Shown piece by piece: positions 5,775 through 8,212 of a stretch of 8,212 nucleotides of DNA. The notes under the pieces are model-generated. The model made no database searches and was not told the origin of the DNA. It saw nothing but the letters and a program-made list of their open reading frames with translations. The stretch covers positions 1 through 8,212 of the forward strand of contig JBCDCB010000059.1 of NCBI GenBank assembly GCA_039182735.1, given 5' to 3'. The stretch is from JBCDCB01 sp039182735 (GTDB lineage Bacteria; Planctomycetota; Phycisphaerae; Phycisphaerales; UBA1924). Position numbers and translations under genes: made by a program. How positions within the stretch are numbered: position 1 is the first letter of the stretch; every line of letters begins with the position of its first letter.

Positions 5775-5780
5775 TCTTCC

Positions 5781-6137
5781 ATGAGCCAGGAACTCCATGC
5801 CCGCTTCGAGGGTGCCGACTCCAACATCCTCGTGATCGAGGTCCCCACCGAACTGACCCACGTCAACTCGGAAGACCTCCGGGGCGAGGTCCACTCACGC
5901 ATGCCCGATCATGATCGCGCCGCGGTCGTTCTGGACCTGAGCGGGTGCCGGCTCATCACCTCGATCGGCGTCGCCGCGCTCTTGCAGATCCGCGAGGCCT
6001 GCCTCGACTCCCACAGCACGCTCCTCCTCGCCGCGCTCAACTCCGAGCTCGTCGAGTTCTTCCAGATGCTGCGCCTCTTCGACCTTTTCCAGATCGTCGA
6101 GTCCGTGGACGACGCCATCGACCGCGTCGCGGGCTGA
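5781..6137 (+). CDS. STAS-domain protein (anti-sigma factor antagonist-like)
   Basis: The 118-residue product is a single STAS domain with no additional module. It shows the alternating strands and helices of the SpoIIAA/RsbV fold: NILVIEVPTELTH (15-27), AAVVLDLSGCRLI (47-59), then the switch loop TSIG (60-63) and helix VAALLQIREAC, then LLLAALNSELVEFFQMLRLFDLFQIV. In SpoIIAA the switch loop reads DSSG and its first serine is phosphorylated by a partner kinase; here the aligned Ser61 is present, but Asp is replaced by Thr and the second Ser by Ile. Such proteins normally act by binding or releasing an anti-sigma factor or kinase; no such partner gene is in view. The stop converges on the fliM stop with 4 nt between them. 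A regulatory role is likely, the specific pathway unknown. Confidence 0.87.
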   Translation: MSQELHARFEGADSNILVIEVPTELTHVNSEDLRGEVHSRMPDHDRAAVVLDLSGCRLITSIGVAALLQIREACLDSHSTLLLAALNSELVEFFQMLRLFDLFQIVESVDDAIDRVAG

Positions 6138-6141
6138 TCCG

Positions 6142-7158
6142 CTACACCCGATCGTCCGGCGTGATCGTCCGCAGCACCCGCATCGCGCGGTTGCCATCGA
6201 TCTGCCCGAGCGTCGCGATCAGCTTGCGCTCGCCCTCCACGCACACCACGCTGGGCGACGATGCCGGCTTCTCCGTCAGCAGCAGGTCGCCGACCTGCAG
6301 TTCGAGCAGGTCGCGCATCGAGATCGTCGTGCGTGCCAGCAAACCGGACACGTTCACCGTCGCCTCTTCGAGACGCTTGGCGATCGGCTTCCGCTCCTCC
6401 GGATTCCCGCTCATCTTCCCGACGCTGAACCACGACTGCTTCTCGAGGTCTTCCATCAGCGGCTCGACGATGTTGAACGGGATGCACAGGTTCATCGTTC
6501 CCGCGCGACCCGACATCCGCAGCTCGAACCCGACCACCACCACCACCTCGTTCGGCGGCACGATCTGCACCAGATGCGGGTTCGACTCCGCCCCCGCGAC
6601 CTGAAAATCGATATCCCGCACGCCTGACCACGCCTCGTGCAGGCCCTCGATCGCCAGCGAAATCACCTTCCCGATCAGTCGCATTTCGATCACCGTCAGC
6701 GGACGCTGCGGGATGAAGAGCTCGTGATTGGTCCCACCCAGCAGGCGATCGATCAGCGGGTAGATGATCAGCGGGCTGATCTCAAGGCACACCGTCCCCT
6801 CCATCGGGCTCGGCGTCAGCAGGTTGAAGCTCGTCGGGTTCGGCAGCGACGCGATGAACTCCGAATAGGTCATCTGATCGCACGTCGAGACCTTCACCTC
6901 CACGATCGTCCGCAGGAACGAGCTCAGCCCCGCGCCGAACGACCGCGCGAACGTCTCGTGCAGCTGCTCGAGCGAACGCATCTGGTCTTTGCTGACCCGC
7001 TCCGGTCGCTTGAAGTCGTACGGACGAACCTCGAGCTCGATGCTCGCGCGCTGGTGCCGCGAGAAGATCCGCATGTCCTGACGCACCTCTTCCACCTCGC
7101 CGGAATCGACGGCAGAAAGAAGGGCATCAACCTCGGATTGGTCGAGGATGTCACTCAT
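6142..7158 (-). CDS. fliM: Flagellar motor switch protein FliM
   Basis: FliM is a C-ring component of the flagellar rotor that binds phosphorylated CheY and sets rotation direction. The 338-residue product has the usual length. The N-terminus carries the CheY-binding peptide, LDQSEVDALLSAV (5-17). The middle domain follows (about 40-230), with FARSFGAGLSSFLRTIVEVKV, SLPNPTSFNLL, a LLGGTN loop (139-144) and LTVIEMRLI. The C-terminal SpoA (FliN-like) domain covers about 260-335, with VNVSGLLARTTISMRDLLELQVGDLL and GQIDGNRAMRVL. The start ATG 7158 fits the family N-terminus although no clear SD precedes it. It stands alone here: fliN, fliL or other flagellar genes are not adjacent in the visible sequence. 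Third codon positions are strongly G-ending. Confidence 0.96.
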   Translation of the reverse strand: MSDILDQSEVDALLSAVDSGEVEEVRQDMRIFSRHQRASIELEVRPYDFKRPERVSKDQMRSLEQLHETFARSFGAGLSSFLRTIVEVKVSTCDQMTYSEFIASLPNPTSFNLLTPSPMEGTVCLEISPLIIYPLIDRLLGGTNHELFIPQRPLTVIEMRLIGKVISLAIEGLHEAWSGVRDIDFQVAGAESNPHLVQIVPPNEVVVVVGFELRMSGRAGTMNLCIPFNIVEPLMEDLEKQSWFSVGKMSGNPEERKPIAKRLEEATVNVSGLLARTTISMRDLLELQVGDLLLTEKPASSPSVVCVEGERKLIATLGQIDGNRAMRVLRTITPDDRV

Positions 7159-7177
7159 ACGCGGCTACGCTCGGTCC

Positions 7178-7213
7178 ATAACAGTTATCGAGCATCCGCC
7201 TGTCCCGGCTTGA
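7178..7213 (-). promoter_or_regulatory. Candidate fliM upstream signals (palindrome and weak sigma28-like boxes)
   Basis: ATAACAGTTAT (7178-7188) is an AT-rich 5-1-5 palindrome 20 nt upstream of the fliM ATG, conspicuous in this GC-rich background. On the minus strand CTCGATAA (7192-7185) overlaps it and resembles the sigma28 -10 element GCCGATAA at 6 of 8 positions; TCAA (7213-7210) lies 17 nt further upstream, 2 nt longer than the usual spacing from TAAA. A flagellar sigma factor promoter is possible but weakly supported. Confidence 0.25.
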
Positions 7214-7288
7214 GCCGCCGCACACTCCTGCGGAACAATGCACCGGCCGGCCCGGTTCCCAACCCGTCGGCGTCACCGTCCACCGCGT

Positions 7289-7292
7289 GGAG
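7289..7292 (+). promoter_or_regulatory. Ribosome-binding site of the DsbD-like gene
   Basis: GGAG, followed by 10 nt and then ATG 7303. It supports this start, which also yields a typical signal peptide. Two short inverted repeats lie upstream (CCGCA/TGCGG at 7218-7233 and ACCGG/CCGGT at 7242-7256); neither has a U-run. Confidence 0.6.
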
Positions 7293-7302
7293 AGCCCGCA
7301 GC

Positions 7303-8212
7303 ATGAAGCCCCTCATCGCACTCCTCAGCCTGCTCGTCTCGCTCGCGAGCCCCGCCGTCGCCCAGTTCGGCTCCGGGCTCGACCAGCAGTTCGGGCTCCC
7401 CGACACCAGCGGCCCCACGGGCGTCACCGTCTCCGCCGTCGGCTCCGCCACGCAGGTCCCCCCGGGCGGACGCCTCGTCGCCGGCATCGTGCTCGACCAC
7501 GCGCCGGGCTGGAAGACCTGGCCGGCGCGCGAGCTCGACCTGCTCCCCGCCGATGTCGCGCAGTTCGCCATCCACACGGATGTCCAGCTCAAAGATGCAC
7601 CCGACTGGGTCGCCGGCATCGGCGCGATCCAGTGGCCCGAGACCAAAGAGTCCGCCAACCCTCTCGCTGACCCGCCCACCGTTCAGGTCTTCAAGGGGCG
7701 CGTGCTCGCGTTTGTGCCCATTCAACTCGCCGCCGACGCGCCCCTCGGCACACACACGCTCACCTTCAGCGTCACCACGCAGTCGTGCGACGACGACACC
7801 TGCCTCATGCCAGAGACCGCCGAAGTCGAGGTGCTCTTCTCGATCACGGATGACGCGACCATCGGCATCCCGAGCACCGGCGACTTTGCAAACTTCGATC
7901 CCGCGGGCTTCGATACGCTCGGCGATTCGACTCAGCCCGCGACCGCCGCGAATGACAACGGGCCCGTCGGCTCGTCTTTCTTCGGGCTGTCCCTCGGCGG
8001 GCTCTCCGGGCCCGGCGGGCTCATCATCCTCGCCCTCCTCAGCGCCCTCGGCGGACTCGTCCTCAACCTCACCCCCTGCGTCCTCCCCGTCATCCCCATC
8101 AAGGTGATGACCCTCACCACCCACGCCGGCTCGCCCACCAAAGCCCTCGTCCTCGGCATCTGGATGGCCCTCGGCGTCATCGCCTTCTGGGCCGGCCTCG
8201 GCGTCCTCGCCG
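7303..8212 (+). CDS. DsbD-like thiol:disulfide interchange protein (5' part)
   Basis: DsbD-family proteins carry reducing power from cytoplasmic thioredoxin across the inner membrane to periplasmic or exported thiol proteins, including those of cytochrome c maturation. The 303 visible codons run off the window. A signal peptide occupies about 1-20 (MKPLIALLSLLVSLASPAVA, cleavage before QFG). The periplasmic alpha-like domain (about 35-185) ends with Cys162-DDDT-Cys167-LMPE, the C-x4-C form of the redox pair, and has HAPGWKTWPARE near residue 66. A Gly/Ser/Asn linker precedes the first transmembrane helix (about 238-260), which contains NLTPCVLPVIPIK with Cys259, the conserved membrane-embedded cysteine. 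A second helix (about 281-303) is cut by the edge. The partner membrane cysteine and any C-terminal thioredoxin domain would lie outside. Codon choice is strongly C-ending, unlike the minus-strand genes. Confidence 0.92.
   Translation, partial: MKPLIALLSLLVSLASPAVAQFGSGLDQQFGLPDTSGPTGVTVSAVGSATQVPPGGRLVAGIVLDHAPGWKTWPARELDLLPADVAQFAIHTDVQLKDAPDWVAGIGAIQWPETKESANPLADPPTVQVFKGRVLAFVPIQLAADAPLGTHTLTFSVTTQSCDDDTCLMPETAEVEVLFSITDDATIGIPSTGDFANFDPAGFDTLGDSTQPATAANDNGPVGSSFFGLSLGGLSGPGGLIILALLSALGGLVLNLTPCVLPVIPIKVMTLTTHAGSPTKALVLGIWMALGVIAFWAGLGVLA

Larger units (their letters stand above)
5374..5780. other. Divergent non-coding region between nusA and the STAS gene
   Basis: About 400 bp without a convincing gene. 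A 61-codon GTG-initiated minus-strand frame (5555-5370) ends in an ATGA overlap with nusA, but it has no SD, no recognisable motif and irregular third positions, so I treat it as chance. The region instead holds minus-strand signals ahead of nusA (promoter-like boxes, small hairpin 5697-5685, direct repeat, terminator-like hairpin, palindrome) and a plus-strand -10-like box directly before the STAS gene. I found no tRNA here, unlike the metY tRNA that heads the E. coli operon. Confidence 0.6.

Noticed and set aside
5559..5902. Two overlapping minus-strand frames (5552-5902 and 5559-5894) that could be a diverged rimP
   Set aside because: Neither shows RimP-like sequence, and they run antisense into the STAS gene and across the putative promoter.
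6129..6142. GCGG/CCGC inverted repeat across the STAS and fliM stops as a bidirectional terminator
   Set aside because: The 4-bp stem is short and there is no T-run on either side; expected by chance in GC-rich DNA.
7218..7256. Two 5-bp hairpins in the DsbD 5' leader as a riboswitch or terminator
   Set aside because: Stems are short, no U-run follows and no known riboswitch core was seen.

Overview
The window is GC-rich (roughly two thirds G+C by eye) bacterial chromosomal DNA, densely coded, with the highly conserved order nusA - infB - DUF503 (YlxP-like) - rbfA. The protein style fits Planctomycetota, probably class Phycisphaerae: an IF-2 with a very long Ala/Pro then Gly/Arg-rich linker, a solitary fliM, and a DsbD with an N-terminal periplasmic domain of the C-x4-C type. 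This assignment rests on recalled family resemblance, not on a search. I see no mobile element, CRISPR array, tRNA or rRNA gene.

Layout. Positions 1-5373 are a minus-strand translation/transcription operon, read from right to left: nusA (5373-3949), a 90-nt spacer holding three tandem hairpins, infB (best start TTG at 3858, end 1039), a DUF503/YlxP-like gene (1027-605), rbfA (608-192), and the start of an unidentified gene (195-1) that runs off the window. The downstream junctions are stop/start overlaps (ATGA, GTGA), which suggests translational coupling. Positions 5374-5780 are a non-coding divergent region. On the minus strand it contains a sigma70-like promoter, a 12-bp direct repeat, a terminator-like hairpin with a U-rich tail, and a 14-bp perfect palindrome, all in the nusA leader. 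On the plus strand there is a -10-like box placed exactly as expected for leaderless transcription of the next gene. rimP, which commonly lies upstream of nusA, is absent here.

From 5781 the content changes. A small STAS-domain protein (plus, 5781-6137) converges within 4 nt on fliM (minus, 7158-6142), a flagellar motor switch gene with no flagellar neighbours in view. A 144-nt divergent spacer follows, then the 5' part of a DsbD-like thiol:disulfide interchange gene (plus, 7303 to the window end) with a signal peptide, an alpha-like periplasmic domain and the first transmembrane helices.

How the genes work together. NusA (elongation, pausing, termination and antitermination), IF-2 (initiator tRNA delivery) and RbfA (30S maturation) form the classic operon linking transcription, translation initiation and ribosome assembly. 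NusA autoregulation through leader termination is known in E. coli; the leader here has features that would allow something similar, which is my inference. FliM and the STAS protein belong to motility and regulation, DsbD to envelope redox. No function linking these to the operon is evident.

No obviously new multi-gene system is present. The parts most worth a second look are the structured nusA leader, the hairpin array and TTG start of infB, the degenerate peptide repeats in the NusA tail, and the strand-dependent third-codon-position bias.
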